From assembly GCF_001279695.1 (NCBI RefSeq), contig NZ_LGDD01000347.1, positions 1-29,841 on the forward strand: a DNA stretch of 29,841 bases. Direction: 5' to 3'. Source of the DNA: Streptomyces sp. WM6378 (GTDB taxonomy: Bacteria; Actinomycetota; Actinomycetes; Streptomycetales; Streptomycetaceae). The notes beneath the pieces were generated by a model, which worked only from the letters and a program-made list of their open reading frames with translations, had not been told where the DNA came from and searched no databases. The translations under genes and the position numbers were made by a program. This document shows, one piece after another, positions 1-7,145 of the stretch (positions are counted from its first letter, which is position 1; each line of letters opens with the position of its first letter).

Positions 1-306
1 GTAGGCGCGGATGTTGCGGCCGATCCGGCCCAGCGGCACTGCCCCGCGCGGTGGCGTGATCGACGCCTCCTGCAGGGCCACGACACTCGCGTTGTCCGAG
101 AGGCCCAGGGCGTAGGTCCAGCGGCCGGGGGACCGCTGCATGTTCCAGGTCGCCATCCGGTTGCTGTCCGGCGGCGCCGCTGAAGCAGTGCCCCCGCCCA
201 CGAGGAGGAAGGCGGCGCACAGGGCACCCACCACCAGCGCGATCAACCCCCGTCGGCCACCAACGCGGCGGACGGCTGCTGCTGTTCTCTTCTCTGGATG
301 CTGCAT
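1..306 (-). CDS. Secreted endonuclease/exonuclease/phosphatase-family protein, N-terminal part (runs off left edge)
   Basis: The reverse strand reads 102 codons from an ATG at 304-306 to the window edge with no stop. Residues 1-45 form a basic, then hydrophobic, export signal (basic MQHPEKR start, hydrophobic LIALVVGALCAAFLLVG core, likely cut after TASA). The mature part opens with MATWNMQ and continues to VVALQEAS. These are the first two landmarks of the EEP/DNase I fold: the Asn of the WNM strand and the metal-binding Glu of QEA. Cytolethal distending toxin B (CdtB)-like nucleases start this way, and the complete gene at 24919-26208 has the same spacing (SYNME, then IQEAG). The product is likely a secreted nuclease or phosphatase. 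Catalytic His and Asp residues and any extra domain lie outside the window, so activity cannot be judged. Confidence 0.8.
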   Translation of the reverse strand, partial: MQHPEKRTAAAVRRVGGRRGLIALVVGALCAAFLLVGGGTASAAPPDSNRMATWNMQRSPGRWTYALGLSDNASVVALQEASITPPRGAVPLGRIGRNIRAY

Positions 307-676
307 ACACGCCAATGTCCTGGCGCCTTGCCCGCAACAGCAGGCGCATTCAAGGCAGTTGCCCCGGACGAGGGATGAACGCCGTGCCAAACAAAGCCGC
401 CCTCGTAGCGCCCACCGCGGCACCATCCAATGGCCTCCTGGCCAGCCGCACGTACAGCTGCGGCCCGTGGGCACCTGATGTGTTCGCGGGCCGCAGCTGT
501 TCACGGGTAGGCTCAGCGCCTGCCCGGGGCAGGGGACCGAGGCGGCACGGCGGTGAGCCCCGGCCCCGACGTGGAAACGTGGGTCGACCGTCCTTTGTCA
601 GTTGATTCCGGCAGCCCGCCATACTCCTGACGCCTCGACATCACCGCTGGTCAGACGGCGGACTTCTGCTGGAGTG
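307..676. other. Intergenic region without a supportable gene
   Basis: Open frames here are short, arginine/proline-rich and lack recognisable motifs or ribosome-binding sites. The only clear structure is the long hairpin at 454-500, listed separately. The stretch must hold the promoter of the leftward secreted EEP gene. Confidence 0.6.
454..500. terminator. Perfect 14-bp inverted repeat with 19-nt loop, possible terminator
   Basis: ACAGCTGCGGCCCG (454-467) is followed by its exact reverse complement at 487-500. The stem is GC-rich and perfect. It lies about 180 nt downstream of the leftward gene ending at 677 and about 150 nt upstream of the leftward gene starting at 306, so it could end the first transcript. 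There is no U-tract, which is usual for Streptomyces terminators. The palindromic halves could instead be a protein-binding site. Confidence 0.45.
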
Positions 677-1057
677 CTAGCTGGTCACGCGGTAGGCGCT
701 GACCCAGTCGCCGATGCTGTGGTAGCCGGATCCGTCGATGGTGATCGACCCCCCGGTGCAGTCGAAGTTGTCCCACAGCTCCACCTTGGTGTTGGCGCCG
801 TCGGCGCGGGCGGAGCGGATGTGGTCGTTCCAGTTGTTGCCGACGTAGTGGCAGTCCCCGGTGTTTCCGGAGAATGTCGTATCCGCGCCTTTCCAGTCCG
901 CCTCCCAGTAGGCGTGCCAGCTGCCGGTTCCCAGAGGGGCATGGGCGGAGGAGGGAGCGGACGAGGACGTGAGGGGTTGGGCGGATGACGGGTAGGCGGT
1001 GATGACGGTGCTGGCCAGGACCGCAGCCGTGACCACGATCTTGCGTAAGGCGGGCAA
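677..1057 (-). CDS. Small secreted beta/gamma-crystallin-like protein
   Basis: The product is 126 aa. The start is TTG at 1055-1057, preceded by GAAGGAGA at good spacing; no better in-frame start exists. Residues 1-27 are a Sec signal (RK, then VVTAAVLASTVITA, cut near SSA-Q). The mature domain has aromatic/glycine spacing and the phrase ELWDNFDCTGG with a later SIGDWVSAYRV, which resembles the Greek-key repeat of small secreted crystallin-like or peptidase-inhibitor-like proteins of Streptomyces. Two cysteines (GDCHYVG and NFDCTGG) could form a disulfide. The gene is monocistronic. A 30-bp tandem repeat lies just upstream of its start. Function is unknown beyond extracellular location; the fold assignment is an inference from motif spacing. 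Confidence 0.75.
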   Translation of the reverse strand: MPALRKIVVTAAVLASTVITAYPSSAQPLTSSSAPSSAHAPLGTGSWHAYWEADWKGADTTFSGNTGDCHYVGNNWNDHIRSARADGANTKVELWDNFDCTGGSITIDGSGYHSIGDWVSAYRVTS

Positions 1058-1095
1058 GTCGTCTCCTTCAACGTTAGGCCCCGGAATCTCGGAGT

Positions 1096-1155
1096 CCGTC
1101 TCCAGGGCGTCCCAAACGGGCCTTTCCGTCTCCGGGGCACCTCAAACGGACTTTT
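1096..1155. repeat. Two tandem copies of a 30-bp repeat upstream of the secreted crystallin-like gene
   Basis: CCGTCTCC begins at 1096 and again at 1126, and both units continue with a shared CAAACGG core and T-rich end (about 80% alike by eye). The array ends about 40 nt upstream of the TTG start at 1057 on the opposite strand, so it falls where promoter or operator elements of that leftward gene would be. The 30-bp period is close to three DNA turns. Confidence 0.6.
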
Positions 1156-1441
1156 CGGCCGTGCTCCGCTGTCGGCGAATGGTGAGTGCGTCGAACAGCC
1201 ACCTGCCGTAGACATACGAGAACCGGGCCGTGATCCCCGGTGGCCCGCTCCCGCCACTCCTCCATCCGCTCGCTGAGTGGAGGCCACCGCGCGGGCAGGC
1301 CGGGGCCGCAGTGCTGTCGTGCCCTGCCTTCCGCGTGCAGGCCAAACGGGCAGTTACAGATTCTGGAACTGCCGGACTCCGGCCCCCGAAAGCCGACGCG
1401 GGTCTGTGCCGGGCAGCCCCGGCCGGTCCTCGAAAGCGCAA
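1156..1441. other. Intergenic stretch with nothing recognisable
   Basis: Possible reading frames on both strands have no plausible start or known motif. One leftward frame contains a short peptide around FSYVYGRWLFDALTI that looks protein-like but could not be assigned to a family. It may be a small decayed gene. Confidence 0.4.
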
Positions 1442-1476
1442 GGGCCCCGGGGGCTGTATCCAGACCCCGGGACCCC
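1442..1476 (-). terminator. Stem-loop terminator downstream of the thioredoxin-like gene
   Basis: CCCGGGG (1446-1452) pairs with CCCCGGG (1465-1471), and further G:C pairs flank the core. It starts only a few bases past the leftward gene's stop at 1482, the expected place for a factor-independent terminator of that transcript. Confidence 0.55.
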
Positions 1477-1481
1477 TTCGT

Positions 1482-1991
1482 TCACTTCATCCTGACCGCT
1501 GTGTTCAACGACCATCCGCAATCCTGGTCAGCGTGCCCGCCTGCACCCAGTTCATCCCCGTGCCCGGCGAGCAGCGCGAGTTGCTCGGTGCTCAACCGGT
1601 CGCCGGACTGTTTTACGTGGTCTTCGCCATTGGGCTCATCCCGATTCTCAGCTGCCCCAGGTACGTGGGGCGCGGATGTGTCCGGGACGTCCACTGTGAG
1701 GACTCGCCGCAGCTGGTCGAGCGCAGGCAGTCCGGCCGGACCGTCCGGTGTCCGGTAGATCCGGCAGGCCAGCCCCGGGGAGCGGCCGGGCTCGGCGAAC
1801 GGGTCTCGCCCGTCGACCAGCAGGGTGGGGGAGCCTGTGAAGCCGTGGTGTTCCGCCTCGTCCTGTGTGGTGATCACGCGCGTGGTGACCGTGACGTCCG
1901 TACGGCTGGCCTCGTCGAGTGAGTGCCCTACCAGCTCGGCGGCGGGCTCGGCGTTCGGGCAGTCGGGTACGACGAGGATCTCGATCTCCAT
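1482..1991 (-). CDS. Thioredoxin-like fold protein (alkylmercury lyase-related family of actinomycetes)
   Basis: The chosen start is ATG at 1989-1991, which begins MEIEILVVPDCPN, the usual first strand of small Streptomyces thioredoxin-like proteins annotated near alkylmercury lyases. An upstream in-frame ATG (2042) would add about 17 low-quality residues. A GGAGG sits only one base before the ATG, so the start is imperfect and the message may be leaderless. Cys11 is single (DCPN) rather than a CxxC pair, so a classical dithiol redox reaction is unlikely. The GSPTLLVDGRDPF and LACRIY segments complete the usual roughly 100-residue domain. About 60 extra residues follow (the DTSAPHVPG region onward) that are not typical and may be read-through into former noncoding DNA. 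Confidence 0.7.
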   Translation of the reverse strand: MEIEILVVPDCPNAEPAAELVGHSLDEASRTDVTVTTRVITTQDEAEHHGFTGSPTLLVDGRDPFAEPGRSPGLACRIYRTPDGPAGLPALDQLRRVLTVDVPDTSAPHVPGAAENRDEPNGEDHVKQSGDRLSTEQLALLAGHGDELGAGGHADQDCGWSLNTAVRMK

Positions 1992-2166
1992 GCCTCCATC
2001 ATCGTGCAGCCGTCCGCCCCACGGCCGGAAGACCGCGGCCACCGGCCTCCAACGGGACGTCCTCAGCGAGGCCGACGCCCGCGTGCTCTATGAAGCGTGC
2101 CGCCACGACAAGGTCCCCTGCACCGCCATCGGGCTGTGGGCAAGGAACCCGACTGCCGCGAACGCG

Positions 2167-2454
2167 TCAGGCCCACATCACTCCCAACTCCGTGAGCGTG
2201 GTGCGTTGCCCGGGTGTGAGCCTGCTGCGGCGGGTTTTGGAGTTGCAGGTCCTTACGCCCAGTCGGAGGGACACCGCCTGGTTCTTGCCGTCGTCCGCGA
2301 TGGTCTCGCGCCGTGGCGCGTGGTGGCCTGCCGCGCCGCGCCTTCCTGCTCGGCCCATTGCGTGAGGGCGGTCAGGCCGCTGGAACGCCTGCTGCGCCTT
2401 GTTCGCCCAAACCGTGATGTCTACAGGCATGTAGACGAGGCGCCGAATTCTCAC
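2167..2454 (-). pseudogene. Helicase-associated (HA) domain protein, frameshifted C-terminal remnant
   Basis: The leftward frame ends LTPGQRTTLTELGVMWA followed by a stop. This is the conserved tail of Streptomyces proteins with helicase-associated repeats (pattern: L-G-V, N-S-K-T-R-R, L-T-P-x-Q, then L-G-x-x-W-A). Just upstream a different frame reads LTALTQWAEQEG, the matching earlier part of the same repeat. A frameshift near 2290-2310 therefore separates the two halves. No helicase motor (Walker or DEAD motifs) is present. Only one HA repeat survives, so this is a decayed 3' end of a larger gene. Two other HA tails occur in the window (17992-18441 and 24530-24610). Confidence 0.65.
2419..2436. 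promoter_or_regulatory. 18-bp palindrome GTCTACA-4-TGTAGAC upstream of the iron transporter
   Basis: GTCTACA (2419-2425) and TGTAGAC (2430-2436) are exact reverse complements separated by 4 nt. The site lies 18 bp before the iron box at 2455 and about 150 bp before the transporter start. It looks like a dimeric repressor operator, but the cognate protein is not recognisable from the motif. Confidence 0.4.
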
Positions 2455-2473
2455 TAAGGTATGCCTCAGCTAA
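2455..2473 (+). promoter_or_regulatory. Iron box (DtxR/IdeR/DmdR1-type operator)
   Basis: TAAGGTATGCCTCAGCTAA matches the 19-bp actinobacterial iron-box consensus (TTAGGTTAGGCTCACCTAA) at about 14 positions, including both outer half-sites. It sits about 110 bp upstream of the ferric-iron transporter genes. In the known DmdR1/IdeR system the Fe2+-loaded regulator binds such sites and represses iron uptake when iron is plentiful. The regulator itself is not in the window. Confidence 0.7.
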
Positions 2474-2585
2474 CTAATGCGGGGTTGCTTCTGCGCGGCC
2501 CTGCCCTCATTTCCTGGCGGCGCGGTCGCAGTGACCGCAGACCGCCCGGCTATTTCTGCTCACCCCTGACGTAAGGACGTTCATC

Positions 2586-3656
2586 GTGCCCGGACCCGGA
2601 CGGTCGATCGTGGCCCTGCCGATCGTGGCTGCTTCGCTTCTCGTGCTGGCGGGCTGTGGCGGCTCGGGCAACAGCAAGAGCGCCGACGGCACAGCTGTAA
2701 CGGGTGGCTCTTCCTCACTCGCGGGGCAGTCGATCACCGTCTACAGCGGGCAGCACGAGCAGACCGTCAAGACGCTCACCGCGGACTTCGAAAAGCGCAC
2801 CGGCATCAAGGTCCAGCTCCGCTCGGGCGACGAGGCCGAGCTGGCCAATCAGATCCTCCAGGAAGGCGCGGCGTCTCCGGCCGATGTGTTCTACGCCGAG
2901 AACCCGCCGGCGCTGACCGTCCTGGAGGAGAAGCAGTTGCTCGCCCCCGTCGCGCCGGGCACCCTCAAGGCCGTCCCGGCAGCGGACAGTTCCCCGACGG
3001 GCGGCTGGGTCGGCGTCTCGGCGCGGACCGCCGCGTTCGTCTCCGCTTCCGGCACCCCGGCCGACAGTTCCCCTCCTGCCTCGGTACGCGACCTCGCCTC
3101 GCCCGCCTGGAAAGGCCGGCTCGGCATCGCCCCCGGCGAGACCGACTTCGCCCCGATCGTCACCCGCATGATCAAGACCGACGGGACCGACGGAGCGAAG
3201 AAGTGGCTCCAGGGACTCAAGGCCAACGCCAAGGTCTACAACAGCAACGAGGACCTGTCGGCCGCCGTCAACAGCGGCGAGGTGCAGGGCGGCGTCGTGG
3301 ACCACTACTACTGGTACCGCCTGCGCGACGAGAAGACAGCTGCCGGCACACACAGCAAGCTCCACTACTTCGCCAAGGGCGACCCCGGTGCACTCGTCGA
3401 CGTCTCCGGCGCCGGAATCCTCAAGTCCAGCAAGCACCAGGCCGCCGCCCAGGCCTTCCTCGCCTACCTGGACGGCAAGAACGCCCAGCAGCTGATCGCC
3501 GCCTCCCAGAGCTACGAATACCCCCTGCTCGCGGGCGTACCGGGCAAGGCCGAGCTCGCGCCGCTCGACTCGGTCGGAACCGTAGCGCCCGTGGCCGACC
3601 TCGGCGACGGCAAGGCCGCACTGCAGCTCCTCCAGGACACCGGCCTCCTGCAGTGA
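2586..3656 (+). CDS. Ferric-iron ABC transporter substrate-binding lipoprotein (FbpA/FutA type)
   Basis: The product is 356 aa. GTG start at 2586 with AAGGA 8 nt upstream. The N-terminus is a lipoprotein signal with lipobox LAGC (Cys24), so the protein should be anchored outside the membrane. The mature part has the extracellular binding-protein fold of the FbpA group: ITVYSGQHEQ near residue 50, a GDEAELANQI segment, DVFYAENP near 105, and the tandem-tyrosine motif DHYYWYR with Tyr241 and Tyr242, which in FbpA/FutA proteins coordinate Fe3+. The next gene's GTG overlaps this stop, so the three transporter genes form one translationally coupled operon. An iron box upstream supports iron as the substrate. 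Confidence 0.93.
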   Translation: MPGPGRSIVALPIVAASLLVLAGCGGSGNSKSADGTAVTGGSSSLAGQSITVYSGQHEQTVKTLTADFEKRTGIKVQLRSGDEAELANQILQEGAASPADVFYAENPPALTVLEEKQLLAPVAPGTLKAVPAADSSPTGGWVGVSARTAAFVSASGTPADSSPPASVRDLASPAWKGRLGIAPGETDFAPIVTRMIKTDGTDGAKKWLQGLKANAKVYNSNEDLSAAVNSGEVQGGVVDHYYWYRLRDEKTAAGTHSKLHYFAKGDPGALVDVSGAGILKSSKHQAAAQAFLAYLDGKNAQQLIAASQSYEYPLLAGVPGKAELAPLDSVGTVAPVADLGDGKAALQLLQDTGLLQ

Positions 3657-5236
3657 CCACCCCGAATCTCGCCGACGGCCCGTCGCCGCCAAGGCGGTGG
3701 CGGGCCACCGGCCTGCTCTCACCGCTGGCCGTGGTCGCGTTCGCCGTCGTGGCGGTGGTGGTCTCACCGCTGGGGTTCGTAGCCATGCAGGCGGCGCAGG
3801 CCGGCTGGGACCAGGCGCAGCGGCTGTTCGGCCGCCCCGTCCTCGCCACCCTGATCGTGAACACCGTGACCCTGGCCGGGGCCGTCACGTTCGCGACCGC
3901 CGTCATCGGCTTCGGCGCCGCCTTCCTCATCGAGCGGTCCGACCTGCCGGGCCGACGCTGGTGGACGGTACTGCTCGCGCTGCCGCTGGCCGTGCCCGAG
4001 TTCGTCCGCGGCTACTCCTGGGTCTCGCTCTGCCCGTGGGTGCACGGCTACTGGGGAGCGGTCCTCGTGATGACCGGCTCGCTGTACCCGCTGGTCATGC
4101 TCCCGGTCGCGGCCGCGCTGCGGCGTACGGACGGCGCCGCCGAGGAGGTGTCGCGCAGCCTGGGCCGCGGGCTGTGGACCACCCTGTGGCGGGTCACCCT
4201 GCCACTCGCCCGGCCCGCGCTCGCCGGCGGCGCACTGCTGGTCTCGCTCTACCTGCTCGGCGAGTACGGCGCGTTCGCGATGGTGCGCTACACCACCTTC
4301 GCCACCGCCATCTTCACCGAGTACAAGCTGGGCTTCGATGCCGCGTCGGCCTCCCTGCTCACCTCGGTGCTCGTCGCACTCGCCCTGCTGCTGGTGGGCC
4401 TGGACGCCTGGGCGGGCCGCCGCGGCCGCACCACCCGGTCAGGCAGCACAGCGCGCAGTGCCGCCCCGACGGCGCTCGGCCGCTGGAAGCTCCCGTCCCT
4501 GGGAGCACTGGCCGCGGTCGTGGCCCTCTCGCTCGGAGTCCCGCTCTACGCGCTGGGCTACTGGCTGGTGAAGGGCGATTCGACGTCTCTGCCGTCGGCC
4601 TCCGTCTGGTCCTCGGCGCTGACCACCCTCGGCTACGCCTCGACCGCGGCCCTGGTGTCCACGACGGCCGCCGTGCCGGTGGCGCTGTACGGCTGGCGGC
4701 GTGGCACCTGGCTCGCCCGGAGCGCTGAACGCGCGGCCTACCTCACTCGCGCACTGCCCGGGATCGCCGTGGCCCTCTCCGTGGTCTTCTTCGCCATCCG
4801 CTACGCCCAACCGCTCTACCAGCAGCCTCCGATGCTCGTCACCGGGTACGTCATCCTCTTCTTCCCGCTCGCCCTCACGGCCGTCCGTGCCGCCCTCGCC
4901 CAGGTGCCCCCAGGAGTCGAAGAAGTCGCCCGCTCCCTCGGCACCCGCCCGCTCGCCGTGTTCACCCGGGTCACCCTGCCCCTGGTCCTGCCGGGACTGG
5001 GCGCCGCCGCCGCGATGGTGACGCTCACCGCGAGCACCGAGCTGACCGCCACTCTGCTTCTGCGCCCCACGGGCACCCAGACCCTGGCCACCCAGTTCTG
5101 GGTCTACACCAGCGGACTCGCGTACGGAGCCGCGGCCCCGTACGCGGCGCTGATGGTCGTCATGTCCGTGCCCCCCGTGCTTCTGCTGACCCGCCGTGCC
5201 CTCGGCTCCCACCCCACCCCGGAGACCTCCCGATGA
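3653..5236 (+). CDS. Ferric-iron ABC transporter permease, fused two-domain type (FbpB-like)
   Basis: The product is about 527 aa. The GTG at 3653-3655 overlaps the preceding TGA by a GTGA, so this start is preferred to in-frame codons further upstream that lie inside the binding-protein gene. The protein is a tandem duplication of the ABC importer inner-membrane domain, about 12 hydrophobic segments in all. Each half has the EAA loop that docks the ATPase: EEVSRSLGRGLW near residue 164 and EEVARSLGTRPL near residue 423, both followed by RVTLPL. Such double permeases are standard for FbpB-type iron(III) importers, so no second permease is needed. It ends in an ATGA overlap with the ATPase gene. 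Confidence 0.93.
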   Translation: MTTPNLADGPSPPRRWRATGLLSPLAVVAFAVVAVVVSPLGFVAMQAAQAGWDQAQRLFGRPVLATLIVNTVTLAGAVTFATAVIGFGAAFLIERSDLPGRRWWTVLLALPLAVPEFVRGYSWVSLCPWVHGYWGAVLVMTGSLYPLVMLPVAAALRRTDGAAEEVSRSLGRGLWTTLWRVTLPLARPALAGGALLVSLYLLGEYGAFAMVRYTTFATAIFTEYKLGFDAASASLLTSVLVALALLLVGLDAWAGRRGRTTRSGSTARSAAPTALGRWKLPSLGALAAVVALSLGVPLYALGYWLVKGDSTSLPSASVWSSALTTLGYASTAALVSTTAAVPVALYGWRRGTWLARSAERAAYLTRALPGIAVALSVVFFAIRYAQPLYQQPPMLVTGYVILFFPLALTAVRAALAQVPPGVEEVARSLGTRPLAVFTRVTLPLVLPGLGAAAAMVTLTASTELTATLLLRPTGTQTLATQFWVYTSGLAYGAAAPYAALMVVMSVPPVLLLTRRALGSHPTPETSR

Positions 5237-6315
5237 GCGGCCTCGCGATCACCGACCTGCACGCGGCCCACGGCCGCACCCCGATCCTGGACGGCGTCGA
5301 ACTCACTGTGCCCGACGGTGAACTCGCCTGCGTCCTGGGCCCGTCGGGCTGCGGCAAGAGCACCCTGCTGCGTGTCATCGTCGGCTTCCACCCCGCCCGG
5401 CGCGGACACGTGGCACTCGGCGACACCCTGCTCGACGACGGGCTGCGCCGGCTGCCCGCCGAGCGCCGCCGTATCGGCTACGTCCCGCAGGACGGCGCCC
5501 TCTTCCCACACCTGACCGTCGCGGCCAACATCGGCTTCGGCCTGCCCCGCTCACAACGCCGCGATCGCGTCGCCGAACTCCTCGACCTGATCGGCCTGCC
5601 CGGCCTCGGTGCGCGCCACCCCCACCAGCTCTCCGGCGGCCAGCAGCAACGCGTCGCCCTTGCCCGCGCCCTCGCCCCCCACCCCGAACTCCTGCTCCTG
5701 GACGAGCCGTTCGCCGCCCTCGACGCAGCCCTGCGCACCGACCTGCGCGCCGAGGTCGCCTCGACCCTGCGCGCGGCCGGCACCACTGCAGTCCTCGTCA
5801 CCCACGACCAGGACGAGGCGCTCTCCTTCGCCGACACCATCGCCGTCATGCGGGCCGGCCGGATCGTGCAACAGGCAACGCCACAGGACCTCTACCGCGA
5901 ACCGGCCGACAGCTCCGTCGCCCGCTTCCTCGGCGAGGCCAACATCGTTACGGCCCATATCGAGGGCCTGCGGGCCGACACCGCATTCGGCATCCTGAAA
6001 CTGACCGTCAACGCCGGTACGGCGCGCCAGGGACCGGTGCTCCTGAGACCACGTCAGCTGCGGCTCAGCCCGACGCCCGGCCCGGGCAAGGTACGCACCC
6101 GAGTGCACCGCTGCCACTTCCGGGGCAGCGACCACCGGGTCGAACTCGCCCCGGAAAGCAACGAGCTGCCTCCTCTCCTCGTCGCCTACACCGACGCCGC
6201 CTGGCACGAGGGAGAGGCATACGTCGAGATCGACGGCCCCGCCCACCCCGTCGACGAACCCGCCGCGCCTCCGCGCTCTGCTTGCGTGACCGCAAACGCG
6301 GCACCACGGAGCTGA
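5233..6315 (+). CDS. Ferric-iron ABC transporter ATP-binding protein (FbpC-like)
   Basis: The product is 360 aa. ATG at 5233 overlaps the permease stop (ATGA), with GGAGA upstream. All nucleotide-binding motifs are present: Walker A GPSGCGKST (36-44), Q-loop Gln86, signature LSGGQQQRVALARAL from 133, Walker B LLLLDEP (153-159, catalytic Glu158) and switch His191 in VTHDQDEAL. Residues after about 240 form a C-terminal TOBE-like beta domain (VLLRPRQLRLSP), typical of FbpC/PotA-type ATPases. It energises uptake by the preceding binding protein and permease. The last roughly 20 residues are Pro/Ala-rich and poorly conserved in style. No terminator is evident directly after it. Confidence 0.93.
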   Translation: MSGLAITDLHAAHGRTPILDGVELTVPDGELACVLGPSGCGKSTLLRVIVGFHPARRGHVALGDTLLDDGLRRLPAERRRIGYVPQDGALFPHLTVAANIGFGLPRSQRRDRVAELLDLIGLPGLGARHPHQLSGGQQQRVALARALAPHPELLLLDEPFAALDAALRTDLRAEVASTLRAAGTTAVLVTHDQDEALSFADTIAVMRAGRIVQQATPQDLYREPADSSVARFLGEANIVTAHIEGLRADTAFGILKLTVNAGTARQGPVLLRPRQLRLSPTPGPGKVRTRVHRCHFRGSDHRVELAPESNELPPLLVAYTDAAWHEGEAYVEIDGPAHPVDEPAAPPRSACVTANAAPRS

Positions 6316-6330
6316 TTAGGCAGCCCCCGT

Positions 6331-6640
6331 ATGTCGCCTACGCGATCAACCAGGTCGGCAAGGAGCCCAACAACCCCCTACGCGCTGTGGGAGGTGTTCG
6401 TGCACGACCCGCATCCCGGACGCACCGTGACCGTAACCACCTCGCCCGACGTCGGCTGGCTCGACGAGGAGCGATGAGGACTGGCGCGGCCTGACCGCGT
6501 TGTTCTGGTCCAACGCCAACCCGTACGGCACCTTCCGCCTGGACATGGACAAGCGGCTCGACCTGGGGCTGACCGCTGCCGTGGCCCGTCCCCGCACCCC
6601 GGTGGACACCGCCGACCGAACGAGTACGGGGACACGATGA
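6331..6640 (+). pseudogene. Decayed gene of unknown function, split between two frames
   Basis: From an ATG at 6331 a short frame reads YALWEVFVHDPHPGRTVTV and stops at 6475-6477. The next frame (6473-6640) continues with protein-like sequence, [20 protein letters not shown], and stops at 6638-6640. Even composition and codon bias across the junction suggest one former gene with a frameshift near 6470. I do not recognise the family. A further short frame, 6637-6740, may belong to the same remnant. Confidence 0.4.
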
Positions 6641-6752
6641 AGGGCTCTGCTGATCTCACTGCCCCCCGGATGAACGAGACCGTGTGGCGGGCGCTCGACC
6701 CGGCGGCCCTCGGTTTCAAGGTCATGTCTTGGCCGCATGACGGCCGGTGCGG

Positions 6753-6983
6753 TCAGGCGCCGTTGGTGTCGGTCGCTGTCGCCTCGCCGAGCATGGCGAG
6801 GGTCAGCACGTTGCCGGAGATGCCCCAGCCGCCGTCGGCGACCTCTTCGACCAGAACCATGGTGGTGTTGCGGGCGTGCTCGCCGTAGATCTCGACATAC
6901 AGCTCGGTGGTGCGGGTGACGATCTCCTCCTTCTGCTTCGGGGTGAGGGTCCTCTCGGGGACCTTGAAGTTCGCGAAAGGCAT
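6753..6983 (-). CDS. Tautomerase-family protein (4-oxalocrotonate tautomerase-like)
   Basis: The product is 76 aa, starting at ATG 6981-6983 with a purine-rich GAAGGAA upstream. After Met removal the N-terminus is Pro (MPFANFKVPE), the catalytic base of the tautomerase superfamily. TPKQKEEIVTRTTELYVEIYG is replaced here by its key features only: a Lys/Glu-rich first helix, then TTMVLVEEV and GGWGISG, the usual second strand and turn. Family length is 60-80 residues, so it is complete. It is likely a small cytoplasmic keto-enol isomerase whose substrate cannot be told. It is transcribed divergently from the XRE regulator at 7146, which suggests that regulator once controlled it. Confidence 0.85.
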   Translation of the reverse strand: MPFANFKVPERTLTPKQKEEIVTRTTELYVEIYGEHARNTTMVLVEEVADGGWGISGNVLTLAMLGEATATDTNGA

Positions 6984-7092
6984 GGCTGGTTGTTCCTTCT
7001 CTCAGTGGGGCGTTACAGGGAGCTGCCCGCGGTGAGCAGGCCGTCCTTCCACGATCGGCCGGTCCCCCATCCCTAGCCAGGGCTGCGTTTAC

Positions 7093-7113
7093 CCAGGGGA
7101 TGCCACCCCCTGG
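7093..7113. promoter_or_regulatory. Inverted repeat CCAGGGG-7-CCCCTGG between tautomerase and XRE regulator
   Basis: CCAGGGG (7093-7099) and CCCCTGG (7107-7113) are exact reverse complements 7 nt apart, centred 43 nt before the GTG of the divergent regulator gene. The position fits an autoregulatory operator of an MmyB-type XRE protein that also controls the tautomerase gene. Confidence 0.45.
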
Positions 7114-7145
7114 CTGCGCTCTGGCGTACGAGCGACCATGAAGGG

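Noticed and set aside
1096..1155. CRISPR-like repeat
   Set aside because: Only two units, directly tandem with no spacers, imperfect, and no cas genes nearby. No CRISPR array is present in the window.
1825..2457. Rightward 210-codon frame over the thioredoxin-like gene and HA remnant
   Set aside because: Overlaps better-supported leftward genes; a short segment (DVLSEADARVLYEACRHD) looks protein-like but has no start, partner or recognised family.
3203..3652. N-terminal extension of the permease frame
   Set aside because: Lies inside the binding-protein gene; the GTG at 3653 gives the coupled overlap and starts just before the first membrane segment.
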